DNA of 64,000 bases, taken from the NCBI RefSeq assembly GCF_022012305.1, contig NZ_JAKLTM010000009.1, positions 1 to 64,000 of the forward strand, given 5' to 3'. The first letter of the stretch is position 1; every line of letters starts with the position of its first letter. Below the pieces are notes generated by a model. It was not told where the DNA came from, made no database searches, and worked only from the letters and a program-made list of their open reading frames with translations. Both the position numbers and the translations under genes were made by a program. The stretch comes from Ramlibacter paludis (lineage in GTDB: Bacteria; Pseudomonadota; Gammaproteobacteria; Burkholderiales; Burkholderiaceae_C). Shown piece after piece: positions 24,288-32,848 of the stretch.

Positions 24288-24931
24288 GCCGGCGCTGAGT
24301 CGGCGACGTAGGGGTTCGTCCTGCGCTCGCGCCCGAAGCTGCTTTCCGGCCCGTGGCCCGGGATGAACACCGTGTCATCTCCCATGGGCCACAGCCTCTC
24401 CTTGATGCTGGCCACCAGCTGCGCCTGGTTGCCCTGCGGGAAGTCGGTGCGGCCTATGCTGCCCGCGAACAGCACGTCGCCGACGAAGGCCCGCTTCATT
24501 TCGGGGGAGTGAAAGACCACGTGCCCCGGCGTGTGGCCCGGGCAATGCCGCACGTCCAGCACGTGGCCCGCGAGTTCCACCGTGTCGCCATCGGCCAGCC
24601 AGCGCGTGGGCGTGAAGGGCTCGGCCGGCGGGAAGCCGAACATCGCCCCCTGCTGCGGCAGGCCCGTGATCCAGAACTGGTCGCCGGGATGCGGCCCGAC
24701 GATGGGCAGCCCCAGGCGCTTCGCCAGTTCGGCCGTGCCGCCCGCGTGGTCGATGTGCGCGTGCGTGAGCCAGATCTGTTCCAGCTTCAGGCCGCGGCGT
24801 CCGACTTCGGCCAGCAGCGCGTCGAGGTCGCCGCCCGGATCGATGACGGCGGCCTGCTTGCTCGGGTCGTCGTAGACGACGGAGCAGTTCTGCTGGAAGC
24901 GGGTGACGGGGAAGGTGAAGTACTGCAGCAC
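24284..24931 (-). CDS. MBL-fold metallo-hydrolase (glyoxalase II-like)
   Basis: This 215-residue metallo-beta-lactamase-fold hydrolase has the zinc motif THAHIDHAGG near residue 60, with further ligand histidines in HCPGHTPGHVVFH and IPGHGPESSFG. Proteins of this subgroup are often called YcbL-like and hydrolyse S-lactoylglutathione or other thioesters. It begins 8 bp after the siderophore-interacting protein gene. The function is broad family level only. Confidence 0.87.
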   Translation of the reverse strand: MLQYFTFPVTRFQQNCSVVYDDPSKQAAVIDPGGDLDALLAEVGRRGLKLEQIWLTHAHIDHAGGTAELAKRLGLPIVGPHPGDQFWITGLPQQGAMFGFPPAEPFTPTRWLADGDTVELAGHVLDVRHCPGHTPGHVVFHSPEMKRAFVGDVLFAGSIGRTDFPQGNQAQLVASIKERLWPMGDDTVFIPGHGPESSFGRERRTNPYVADSAPA

Positions 24932-24939
24932 GAGCGCGA

Positions 24940-25662
24940 TTATTCCTCGAAGGTCTCGTGCACCGCGGAGTCGCCGCGCCGCCAGTAGCTGCTGGCGCGC
25001 ACGCGCTTCTTGTCCACGCCGCGCTCCTGCACCAGGTGCTGGTGCAGCGCGCGCATCTCGGCCGATTCACCGGCGGCCCACCAGTAGGTTTCGCCTTCCG
25101 GCAAGGGCAGGGCGCGCACGGCATCGAGGAGGCTGCCCTCGACCCAGCGCACGTCCAGGCCTTCGGCTTGCGGCAAGGCCATCGGATCCGCGGCGACCAG
25201 CGCGATGACGCGCGCCCGGCCTGCCAGTTCTTCCAGCCTGCGCGCGATCGCCGGCAGCGCCGACGCGTCCCCGATCAGCACATGGGTGTCGAAGCCGGCC
25301 GGAATCACGAAGGAGCCGCGCGGCCCGCCGACTTCCAGTGCATCGCCTGCCTTCGCGGCCGCGGCCCATTCGGTGGCCGGGCCTTCGCCGTGCAGCACGA
25401 AGTCGATGGCCAGCTCGCGGCGCGCGGTGTCGAAGCGGCGCGGCGTGTAGTCGCGTTTCGCCGGCTCGGCGCCTTCGGGGGCGGGGAAGAAGACTTTCAC
25501 GTGGTCGTCGAAGGAAGCGGAGACGAAGTCCGCCAGCTCCTCGCCTTCGAGCGTGACGCGCACCATGTGGGGCGCGAGGCGCGCCACGTCGCGCACGCGC
25601 AGCTTGCGGCGCTTGATCTCGTGGCGCACGCGCCGCACTTCCAGGGTTTCCTGTTCTGCCAT
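24940..25662 (-). CDS. yqjH: Siderophore-interacting protein / ferric reductase YqjH-like
   Basis: This 240-residue FAD-binding ferric-siderophore reductase is of the ViuB/YqjH family. Features are the FAD-binding RDYTPRRFD segment (Arg-Tyr-Thr-Pro), the PRGSFVIP loop and the C-terminal SSYWRRG motif. Such enzymes release iron from ferric siderophores with NAD(P)H in the cytoplasm. The gene directly follows a PadR regulator of the YqjI type by 9 bp. That pairing matches E. coli yqjH/yqjI, except that here the two are in one operon rather than divergent. Confidence 0.87.
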   Translation of the reverse strand: MAEQETLEVRRVRHEIKRRKLRVRDVARLAPHMVRVTLEGEELADFVSASFDDHVKVFFPAPEGAEPAKRDYTPRRFDTARRELAIDFVLHGEGPATEWAAAAKAGDALEVGGPRGSFVIPAGFDTHVLIGDASALPAIARRLEELAGRARVIALVAADPMALPQAEGLDVRWVEGSLLDAVRALPLPEGETYWWAAGESAEMRALHQHLVQERGVDKKRVRASSYWRRGDSAVHETFEE

Positions 25663-25671
25663 GGGGTTCCT

Positions 25672-26211
25672 TCAGTTTGCGTTGATCTCGCGCACGGCGC
25701 GTTCCAGGATGGCGGCCACGCGTTTCTGTTCGGCCGGCGGCGCATCGCTCTTCATCAGCAGCGCGCGCTTCAATGCGCGGCGCGCGGCCACGAACTCGGG
25801 CAGCCACACGTCTTCGCCTGCCTCTTCGGCCAGCGCGCCGCGCAGGTGGCGCATCTTGCGGGCCATGTGCGCGAGTCCCGCCAGCAGTTCGTCGGCGCGG
25901 TCGCGCTCGGTCGCCAGCCGTTGCTCGCCTTCCGGCGTGAGCCGGTAGGACTTGCGGTTGCCTTCGGCCGCGCCGACCACGTCGCCGCGTTCCTCGAGGA
26001 AGGTGAGGGCCGGATAGACCACGCCGGGGCTGGGCGCGTAGAAGCCTTCGGAGCGCGCTTCCAGCGCCTTGATCAATTCGTAGCCGTGGCCGGGCTTGGC
26101 AGCCAGCAGGGCCAGCAGCATCAGCTGCAGCTGCTCGCCGGCAAAGCGGCGGCCGCGGGTGAAACCGCCGCCGGGGGCTTCGGGATCGTGGTGCCGATGG
26201 TGGCTGTGCAT
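25672..26211 (-). CDS. yqjI: PadR-family metal-responsive regulator YqjI-like
   Basis: This 179-residue PadR winged-helix repressor has a short His-rich N terminus (MHSHHRHH), as in E. coli YqjI, where the region binds nickel or iron. The DNA-binding domain is visible in LLALLAAKPGHGYELIKALE and SPGVVYPALTFLEERG. The dimerisation helices are C-terminal. It is the first gene of the operon with yqjH. A perfect 14-bp palindrome lies 25 bp upstream. It likely represses its own operon in response to metal, by analogy to YqjI. Confidence 0.87.
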   Translation of the reverse strand: MHSHHRHHDPEAPGGGFTRGRRFAGEQLQLMLLALLAAKPGHGYELIKALEARSEGFYAPSPGVVYPALTFLEERGDVVGAAEGNRKSYRLTPEGEQRLATERDRADELLAGLAHMARKMRHLRGALAEEAGEDVWLPEFVAARRALKRALLMKSDAPPAEQKRVAAILERAVREINAN

Positions 26212-26235
26212 GAGATGGTTATTCGTTCGAAAAAC

Positions 26236-26249
26236 ATATCGTACGATAT
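26236..26249. promoter_or_regulatory. YqjI-type operator palindrome
   Basis: ATATCGTACGATAT is a perfect 14-bp palindrome in AT-rich DNA between the PadR gene and the divergent GNAT gene, whose starts are 74 bp apart. PadR-family repressors bind such symmetric sites. Assignment to the adjacent regulator is by position. Confidence 0.65.
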
Positions 26250-26285
26250 ATCAACAGCCCTTGCCGCCGGCGGGACAATGCGCCC

Positions 26286-26807
26286 ATGACGACCGATGAC
26301 TCCCTCCAGGCCCCGCGTCGGCTGGAGACGGCGCGCCTGGTGTTGCGCCCCTTCACCCTGGCCGACCATCCCGCTTACGCACGCATCTGCGCCGACCCGG
26401 AAGTCATGCGCTACATCGGCACGGGCGGGCCCAACGCACCGGAGGTCACCTGGCGGGTCATGGCCGGCACGCTGGGCCACTGGGAGATGCTCGGCTACGG
26501 CATCTACGCGATGCAGCTGCGCGACGGGCCGGTGATCGGCCACGCCGGCTTCATCGACGTGCCCGGCTGGCCCGGCTTCGAACTCGCTTACCTCGTGGAC
26601 CGCGCGCACTGGCGCCAGGGCTATGCCGGCGAAGCCTGCCGGGCCTTGCTGGATGTCGCGCGCCACACCCTGCGCAAGCCGCGCATCGTGAGCCTGGTGC
26701 GCCCGGCCAACGAACCGTCGAAGCAGCTGGCGCGTTCGCTCGGGGCGCTGCCGGAAGGCACCGTGGACCTGCTGGGAAGCCCCGCCGAAGTCTTCGTCTA
26801 CCCCTGA
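26286..26807 (+). CDS. GNAT-family N-acetyltransferase (RimJ/RimL type)
   Basis: The 173-residue protein begins with the RimJ/RimL-like segment LETARLVLRPFTLADHPAY. The acetyl-CoA-binding region follows around residues 100-130 (RAHWRQGYAGEACRALLDVA, Q/R-x-x-G-x-G/A pattern), with the RPANEPSKQLARSLG helix after it. The substrate is unknown; ribosomal proteins, other proteins or small molecules are possible. It is divergent from the yqjI-yqjH operon. Confidence 0.87.
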   Translation: MTTDDSLQAPRRLETARLVLRPFTLADHPAYARICADPEVMRYIGTGGPNAPEVTWRVMAGTLGHWEMLGYGIYAMQLRDGPVIGHAGFIDVPGWPGFELAYLVDRAHWRQGYAGEACRALLDVARHTLRKPRIVSLVRPANEPSKQLARSLGALPEGTVDLLGSPAEVFVYP

Positions 26808-26815
26808 GCGGCCGC

Positions 26816-26869
26816 TGTCCGCGTTGCCGCGCGGACACCCCGCGGACAGCCCCGGACACCCGGCGGACG
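26816..26869 (+). promoter_or_regulatory. Phased CGCGGACA repeats, candidate upstream activating sites
   Basis: TGTCCGCG (26816-26823) and CGCGGACA (26830-26837) form perfect inverted arms. Further direct copies follow at 26841-26848, 26851-26858 (CCCGGACA) and 26862-26869 (GGCGGACG). The GGAC cores are spaced 11, 10 and 11 bp apart, so they lie on one face of the helix. They stand about 35-90 bp before the sigma-54-like box. This fits binding of the NtrC-type regulator encoded in the same operon. The assignment is inference. Confidence 0.55.
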
Positions 26870-26902
26870 GCCGCGGCCCCAATGAAATCAAGCACTTGCG
26901 GC

Positions 26903-26918
26903 AGGCACGCAAGCTGCA
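26903..26918 (+). promoter_or_regulatory. Sigma-54-type promoter candidate
   Basis: AGGCACGCAAGCTGCA has GG (26904-26905) and GC (26916-26917) separated by exactly 10 bp, the invariant core of -24/-12 promoters. The GGCACG block matches the consensus TGGCACG closely. Transcription would start near 26929. That is downstream of the annotated ATG at 26919 and just before an alternative ATG at 26931, so either this box is not used or translation starts at the second ATG. Confidence 0.5.
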
Positions 26919-28199
26919 ATGCCAGTCGCGATGATCCGCGACACCTCCGCCCAGGACCAGGCCCTTGCCGTCCCCCGCCACCGCCGCTGGACGCGCTGGG
27001 GCGCGGCAGCTGCCGCCGCCGGCCTGCTGGTCGCGGTGGCCGCGTCGCTGCTGGCCGGCTGGAACGCCGGCGCCACCTCGGTCAATGCTTCCCGGCTGCG
27101 CATCGCGCCGGTCACGCGCGGCCCGCTGGTGCGAGACGCCGCCGTCAGCGGGCGCGTGGTGGCCGCGGTCAGTCCCACGCTCTATGCGGCCGCGCCGGCA
27201 ACCGTGCTGCTGAAGGTCAACGCCGGCGACACGGTGAAGAAGGGCCAGGTGCTGGCCGAACTCGCGTCGCCCGACCTCGCGGGCGCGCTGCAGCGCGAAC
27301 GCTCCGCCTACCAGGAGCTGGCCGCCGAGATCGAACGCCAGCAGATCATCGCCAGCAAGCAGAAGCTGATCGCGCGGCGCGACGCCGACCAGGCCGAGAT
27401 CGAACGCGCGGCCGCGCAGCGGGCGCTGGAGCGCATCCAGCACGCCGGCGTGGAAGGCGTGATCGCCAAGAACGATTTCGAGAAGGCGCAGGACGCGCTC
27501 AAGTCCGCCGAGATCCGCCGCCGCCACGCCGCCGAAGCCGCGACGCTGGAGAACAGCGACGTCGCCTTGCAGATCCGCACCCGGCGCGAGCAACTCGCGC
27601 GCCAGCACCTGCAACTGCAGGAGGCGCAGCGCCGGGTCGAGGAACTGACCTTGCGCGCACCCATGGACGGCCTGGTCGGCAGCCTGGCGGTGGCCGACCG
27701 CGCGGTGGTCGCCGCCAATGCGCCGCTGCTGACGCTGGTGGACCTGGCGCGACTCGAAGTGGAACTGGAAATCCCCGAGACCTACGTCGCCGACCTCGGC
27801 CTCGGCATGAACGTGGAGATCACCGCCGGCGACATCCGCGCCGTCGGCAAGCTGTCGGCGATCTCGCCCGAGGTGGTGAAGAGCACGGTGCTGGCGCGGG
27901 TGCGCTTCAGCGGCGCCCAGCCCGCCGGCCTGCGCCAGAGCCAGCGCATCAACGCGCGCCTGCTGATCGACGAGAAGCCCGACGCGCTGGTGCTGCCGCG
28001 CGGCCCTTTCGTCGACACGCAAGGCGGCCGCTTCGTCTACGTGGTGGAAAACGGCATTGCGTGGCGCCGGCCGGTGACCCTGGGCGCCACCAGCGTCGGA
28101 GCCGTCGAAATCCTCGCCGGGCTCAAGCCCGGCGACCGGGTGGTGGTGGCGGGCGCGGAAGCGTTCGACAACGCCGCGCAAGTGAAGATCAACGAGTGA
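26919..28199 (+). CDS. HlyD/MacA-like periplasmic adaptor of an ABC exporter
   Basis: The 426-residue protein has a short cytoplasmic N terminus and one TM helix (about residues 30-50). A lipoyl-like half domain (ATVLLKVNAGDTVKKGQVLAEL) comes next, then a coiled-coil hairpin spanning about 120-235. The second lipoyl half, beta-barrel and membrane-proximal domains (LPRGPFVDTQGGRFVYVV) follow. It links an inner-membrane ABC transporter to an outer-membrane channel or partner. No outer-membrane TolC gene is in this window. It heads the six-gene unit, and the ATPase starts 17 bp later. The ATG at 26931 is a possible alternative start if the sigma-54 promoter is real. Confidence 0.87.
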   Translation: MPVAMIRDTSAQDQALAVPRHRRWTRWGAAAAAAGLLVAVAASLLAGWNAGATSVNASRLRIAPVTRGPLVRDAAVSGRVVAAVSPTLYAAAPATVLLKVNAGDTVKKGQVLAELASPDLAGALQRERSAYQELAAEIERQQIIASKQKLIARRDADQAEIERAAAQRALERIQHAGVEGVIAKNDFEKAQDALKSAEIRRRHAAEAATLENSDVALQIRTRREQLARQHLQLQEAQRRVEELTLRAPMDGLVGSLAVADRAVVAANAPLLTLVDLARLEVELEIPETYVADLGLGMNVEITAGDIRAVGKLSAISPEVVKSTVLARVRFSGAQPAGLRQSQRINARLLIDEKPDALVLPRGPFVDTQGGRFVYVVENGIAWRRPVTLGATSVGAVEILAGLKPGDRVVVAGAEAFDNAAQVKINE

Positions 28200-28216
28200 A
28201 GGAAAGGGCAACAAAG

Positions 28217-28930
<714 letters not shown>

Positions 28931-28940
28931 GGGAGCGCGC

Positions 28941-30260
28941 ATGTTCCAGTACTACTTCCGCCTGGCGCTGCGCAGCCTGCGCCGCAACCCGGTGCTGACG
29001 GGGCTGATGGTGCTGACGCTCGCGATCGGTGTCGCGGCCAGCATCGCCACCCTGACCATCCTGCACGTGATGTCCGGTGACCCGATCCCCGGCAAGAGCG
29101 ACCGCCTGATCGCACCCCTGCTGGACGTCGCTCCGGCCAGGAGCTACGTCCCGGGCAAGCGCGAGCCCTACGGCAACCAGACCACCTACAAGGACGCGAT
29201 GGCCTTCCTGGCCAGCGGCCAGGGCGTGCGCCGCACCGTGCTGTACGACGTGAACGGCTCGGTCGAAACCGGCAAGCCCGGCCAGCCGGTGGTGGACCTG
29301 CAGGGCATCGCCACCACGCGCGACTACTTCGCCATGTTCGAGGCGCCCCTGCTGCGCGGCACGCCCTGGAGCGTGGAGGACGAGAAGCGCGCCGCGACGG
29401 TCGCCATCCTGAGCAAGCGCAAGGCCGAAGCGCTGTTCGGCAACGCGGACCCCGTGGGCCAACGCCTGCGCGTCTGGGGCCGCGACTTCACCGTCGTCGG
29501 CGTCGTCGACGACTGGCGCCAGTTGCCGCGCTACACGCACCTGGTCAACGCCACCGGCGGCGAGTTCGCCGGCGAGGAAGACGTCTACATCCCCTTCGCG
29601 ACGGCCATCGCGCTGGAGTTCCCCAACTACGGCAGCACCACCTGCTCGCACGAGAGCGGCGTCGGCTTCCAGGGCCTGCTGGCCTCGGAATGCATCTGGC
29701 TGCAGCCCTGGTTCGAGCTTTCGTCGGCCGCGGACCGGCCCGCCCTGCAAGCCTGGATCGACGACTATGCGCGCGAGCAGCAGCGCCTGGGCCGGCTGGA
29801 GCGCAAGGCGCCCAATCGCCTCTTCAACGTGCGTGAGTGGCTGGAGTGGATGGAAGTGGTGCGCAACGACAGCCGCGTGGCGGTCTGGCTGGCCTTCGGC
29901 TTCCTGCTGCTTTGCATGGTCAACACGATGGGCCTGCTGCTGGCCAAGTTCTCGGTGCGTTCCGCGGAGGTCGGCGTGCGGCGCGCGCTGGGCGCGACGC
30001 GCGGCGCGATCTTCCGGCAGTTCCTGGTCGAGGCCGGCGTGATCGGCCTGGCCGGCGGCGTGTCGGGCCTCGTACTGGCGGCCGGCAGCCTGTGGCTGAT
30101 CCGCGGCGCCTCGCGCGACCTGGCGGTGGTGGCCCACATGGACTGGGCTATGCTTGCCGCCACCTTCGCGATCGCGGTCGGGGCCAGCCTGGTCGCCGGG
30201 CTGCTGCCCACGTGGCGCGCCACCCAGGTGACGCCCGCGCTCCAACTGAAGTCGCAGTGA
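28941..30260 (+). CDS. MacB/FtsX-family ABC permease 1
   Basis: The 439-residue permease has a first TM helix at about 19-42, a large periplasmic MacB_PCD domain (residues about 45-290), then three C-terminal helices of the FtsX domain. The conserved SVRSAEVGVRRALGATRGAI cytoplasmic loop sits between them. It starts 10 bp after the ATPase. Together with the second permease it probably forms a heterodimeric exporter or mechanotransmission complex. The substrate is unknown; peptides, lipoproteins and antibiotics are all handled by relatives. Confidence 0.88.
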   Translation: MFQYYFRLALRSLRRNPVLTGLMVLTLAIGVAASIATLTILHVMSGDPIPGKSDRLIAPLLDVAPARSYVPGKREPYGNQTTYKDAMAFLASGQGVRRTVLYDVNGSVETGKPGQPVVDLQGIATTRDYFAMFEAPLLRGTPWSVEDEKRAATVAILSKRKAEALFGNADPVGQRLRVWGRDFTVVGVVDDWRQLPRYTHLVNATGGEFAGEEDVYIPFATAIALEFPNYGSTTCSHESGVGFQGLLASECIWLQPWFELSSAADRPALQAWIDDYAREQQRLGRLERKAPNRLFNVREWLEWMEVVRNDSRVAVWLAFGFLLLCMVNTMGLLLAKFSVRSAEVGVRRALGATRGAIFRQFLVEAGVIGLAGGVSGLVLAAGSLWLIRGASRDLAVVAHMDWAMLAATFAIAVGASLVAGLLPTWRATQVTPALQLKSQ

Positions 30261-30268
30261 GGTCCACG

Positions 30269-31507
30269 ATGGAAATCCGTCCTATCCTTTCCGCCCTGCT
30301 GCGCCAGAAGACCGGCCCGCTGCTGGTCGCGGTCCAGGTCGCCATCAGCCTGGCCATCCTGGCCAACGCGCTGTTCATCGTGTCGCAGCGCATCGCCACC
30401 GCCGACCGCCCCAGCGGCGTGGCGGACGAGGCCAACGTCGGCTACCTCGCCGTGCGGCCGCTGGAGAAGCGACCGCATGCCGAGGTGCTGGCGCGGCAAC
30501 AGGAAGTGGTGCAGGCGCTGCGCGCCCTGCCCGGCGTCGAGTCCGCCGCCTGGACGTCGCAGATGCCGATGTCGCGCTCCGGCTCCTCCGGCAGCGTGCG
30601 CGCCAGCCTGGCGCAGACCCAGGAAACGGCCAACGTGGCGCTGTACTTCGCGCACGAAGGCTTCGTGAAGACGCTGGGGCTGAAGCTGGTGGAAGGCCGC
30701 GATTTCCAGCCGGACGAAATCATCGACAACGACCCCGACACCGCCGCGTCCGCTGAGGACATCCCGCGCAACACCATCGTCTCGCTGGCGCTCGCGCGCC
30801 TGTTGTTCCCGGACAGCGCGTCCTTCGTCGGCAAGACCTTCTACTTCGGCATGGGCCAGGCGCGGCCCTCGCGCATCGTCGGCGTCGTCGAGCGGCTGCA
30901 GGGCCCGCAGGCGCATACCGGCCCCTCCGCCGAGTACTCGGCCATCCTGCCGCTGCGCATGTCGCTGCCGATGTCGCGCTACGTGGTGCGCACGGCGCCG
31001 GGCCAGCGCGACGCCGTGATGCTGCGCGCGCAGGAGGTGGTGCGCAAGCTGCACCCGATGGCGCTGAAGGAGCAGGTCCGCTCGGTCAGCGACGACCGCT
31101 ACACCCGTTACCGCAACGAACGCGCGATGGCCTGGATGCTGATCGCAGTCAGCGTGCTGCTGCTGCTGGTGACGGTGAGCGGCATCGTCGGCATGACCGC
31201 GCTGCGCGTCGCCCAGCGCCGCAAGCAGATCGGCGTGCGGCGGGCCCTGGGCGCGCGCTGGCGCGACATCGTGCGCTACTTCGTCACCGAGAACCTGCTG
31301 ATCACCAGCGCCGGCATCGCCGCCGGCCTGCTGCTGGCGCTGGCGCTCAACGGCCTGTTGCGCCGCACGCTGGAGATGGGCCAGCTGCCCGTCGCCTACC
31401 TCGCCGCCGGCGCCGGCGTGCTCTGGCTGCTGGGCGTCGCCGCGGTCTGGGGCCCGGCTTCGCGTGCCGCGAGCACGCCGCCCGCCATCGCCACGCGGAC
31501 CGCCTGA
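30269..31507 (+). CDS. MacB/FtsX-family ABC permease 2
   Basis: This 412-residue paralogue of the preceding gene has an N-terminal TM helix (about residues 18-38), a periplasmic MacB_PCD domain and the C-terminal FtsX helices with the loop RVAQRRKQIGVRRALGARWR. The two permeases differ strongly in the periplasmic domain, which argues for a heterodimer rather than a recent duplication. It starts 8 bp after the first permease and ends 3 bp before the regulator gene. Confidence 0.88.
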   Translation: MEIRPILSALLRQKTGPLLVAVQVAISLAILANALFIVSQRIATADRPSGVADEANVGYLAVRPLEKRPHAEVLARQQEVVQALRALPGVESAAWTSQMPMSRSGSSGSVRASLAQTQETANVALYFAHEGFVKTLGLKLVEGRDFQPDEIIDNDPDTAASAEDIPRNTIVSLALARLLFPDSASFVGKTFYFGMGQARPSRIVGVVERLQGPQAHTGPSAEYSAILPLRMSLPMSRYVVRTAPGQRDAVMLRAQEVVRKLHPMALKEQVRSVSDDRYTRYRNERAMAWMLIAVSVLLLLVTVSGIVGMTALRVAQRRKQIGVRRALGARWRDIVRYFVTENLLITSAGIAAGLLLALALNGLLRRTLEMGQLPVAYLAAGAGVLWLLGVAAVWGPASRAASTPPAIATRTA

Positions 31508-31510
31508 CGC

Positions 31511-32848
31511 ATGGCGACGGTGCTGGTCATCGACGACAACCCGGCCATCGCCACCGCGCTGGACGTCCTGCTGTCGCTGAACGACATCGCCACGGTGCAT
31601 GCCGATTCGCCGGCGGCAGGGCTGGTAGCGTTGGCACGGCAACGCATCGACCTCGTCATCCAGGACATGAACTTCGCCGCCGACACCACCTCGGGCGAAG
31701 AGGGGCGCGAACTGTTCCGCGCGATCCGCGCGCGCCAGCCGGACCTGCCGGTGATCCTGCTCACTGCCTGGACCCACCTCGACATGGCGGTCGCCCTCAT
31801 CAAGGACGGCGCCGCCGACTACCTGGCCAAGCCCTGGAACGACGAGCGCCTGGTGACCACCGTTCGCAACCTGCTGGAGCTCGGCGAAACCAGCCGCGCC
31901 TTGCGCGACCGCGCGCAGGGCGACGCGGGGCGGCGCGATGCGCTCGAGCGGCAGTTCGACCTGCGCGGCATCGTGTGGCGCGACGCCGCCACGCAGCGCG
32001 TGCTGGAGCTGGCCTGCCAGGTGGCGCGCGCCGAGGTGCCGGTCCTCATCACCGGGCCGAACGGCAGCGGCAAGGAGCGCATCGCCGAGATCATCCAGGC
32101 CAACTCCGGCGTGAAGGACGGCCCCTTCGTCACCTTGAACTGCGGCGCGCTGCCCTCCGAGCTGATCGAGGCGGAACTGTTCGGCGCCGAAGCCGGGGCC
32201 TACACCGGCGCCGGCAAGGGGCGCGCCGGCAAGTTCGAAGCGGCCGACCGCGGCACCCTGTTCCTCGACGAGATCGGCAACCTGCCGCCCGCGGGCCAGG
32301 TCAAGCTGCTGCGCGTGCTGGAAACCGGCCGCTTCCAGCGCCTGGGCTCCAACGAGGAGAAGAGGGTGAAGGTGCGCGTGCTGAGCGCCACCAACGCGGA
32401 CCTGCAGGCGATGATCCGCGCCGGCACTTTCCGCGAAGACCTGTACTACCGGCTGAACGTGATCGAGCTGGCGCTGCCGCCGCTGGCCCGGCGCCCCGGC
32501 GACATCCTGCCGCTGGCCCAGCACTTCCTGGGCGCCGGCCGCATGCTGCAGGCCGACGCGCAGCAGGCCTTGCTGCAGCACGGCTGGCCGGGCAACGTGC
32601 GCGAGTTGAAGAACGTGATGCAGCGCGCCGGCCTGCTCGCGCGCGGCGACGCGATCTCGGCCGCCGACCTGGGACTGCCAATTGCCGCCGCACCCGAAGC
32701 GGAGACGGCGTTGACGCGCGAAGCCATCGAACAGGTGCTCGCCCGTCACGGCGGCGTGGTGGCGCAGGCGGCCGCCGAACTGGGCTTGAGCCGGCAAGCC
32801 CTGTACCGCCGCATGGAGCGCCTGGGCATCGCGCGCGGCGGCAACTGA
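31511..32848 (+). CDS. NtrC-family sigma-54-dependent response regulator
   Basis: This 445-residue activator has a receiver domain (residues 1-120) with the acidic pocket IDDN and phospho-acceptor Asp52 in VIQDMNF. An AAA+ domain carries Walker A-like GPNGSGKE, a GAYTGA loop that contacts sigma-54 (consensus GAFTGA, Tyr variant), and the [12 protein letters not shown]alker B. A C-terminal Fis-type helix-turn-helix ([20 protein letters not shown]) binds DNA. It directly follows the ABC genes and overlaps the kinase gene by 1 bp. It likely activates the operon from the phased repeats at 26816-26869. Confidence 0.92.
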   Translation: MATVLVIDDNPAIATALDVLLSLNDIATVHADSPAAGLVALARQRIDLVIQDMNFAADTTSGEEGRELFRAIRARQPDLPVILLTAWTHLDMAVALIKDGAADYLAKPWNDERLVTTVRNLLELGETSRALRDRAQGDAGRRDALERQFDLRGIVWRDAATQRVLELACQVARAEVPVLITGPNGSGKERIAEIIQANSGVKDGPFVTLNCGALPSELIEAELFGAEAGAYTGAGKGRAGKFEAADRGTLFLDEIGNLPPAGQVKLLRVLETGRFQRLGSNEEKRVKVRVLSATNADLQAMIRAGTFREDLYYRLNVIELALPPLARRPGDILPLAQHFLGAGRMLQADAQQALLQHGWPGNVRELKNVMQRAGLLARGDAISAADLGLPIAAAPEAETALTREAIEQVLARHGGVVAQAAAELGLSRQALYRRMERLGIARGGN

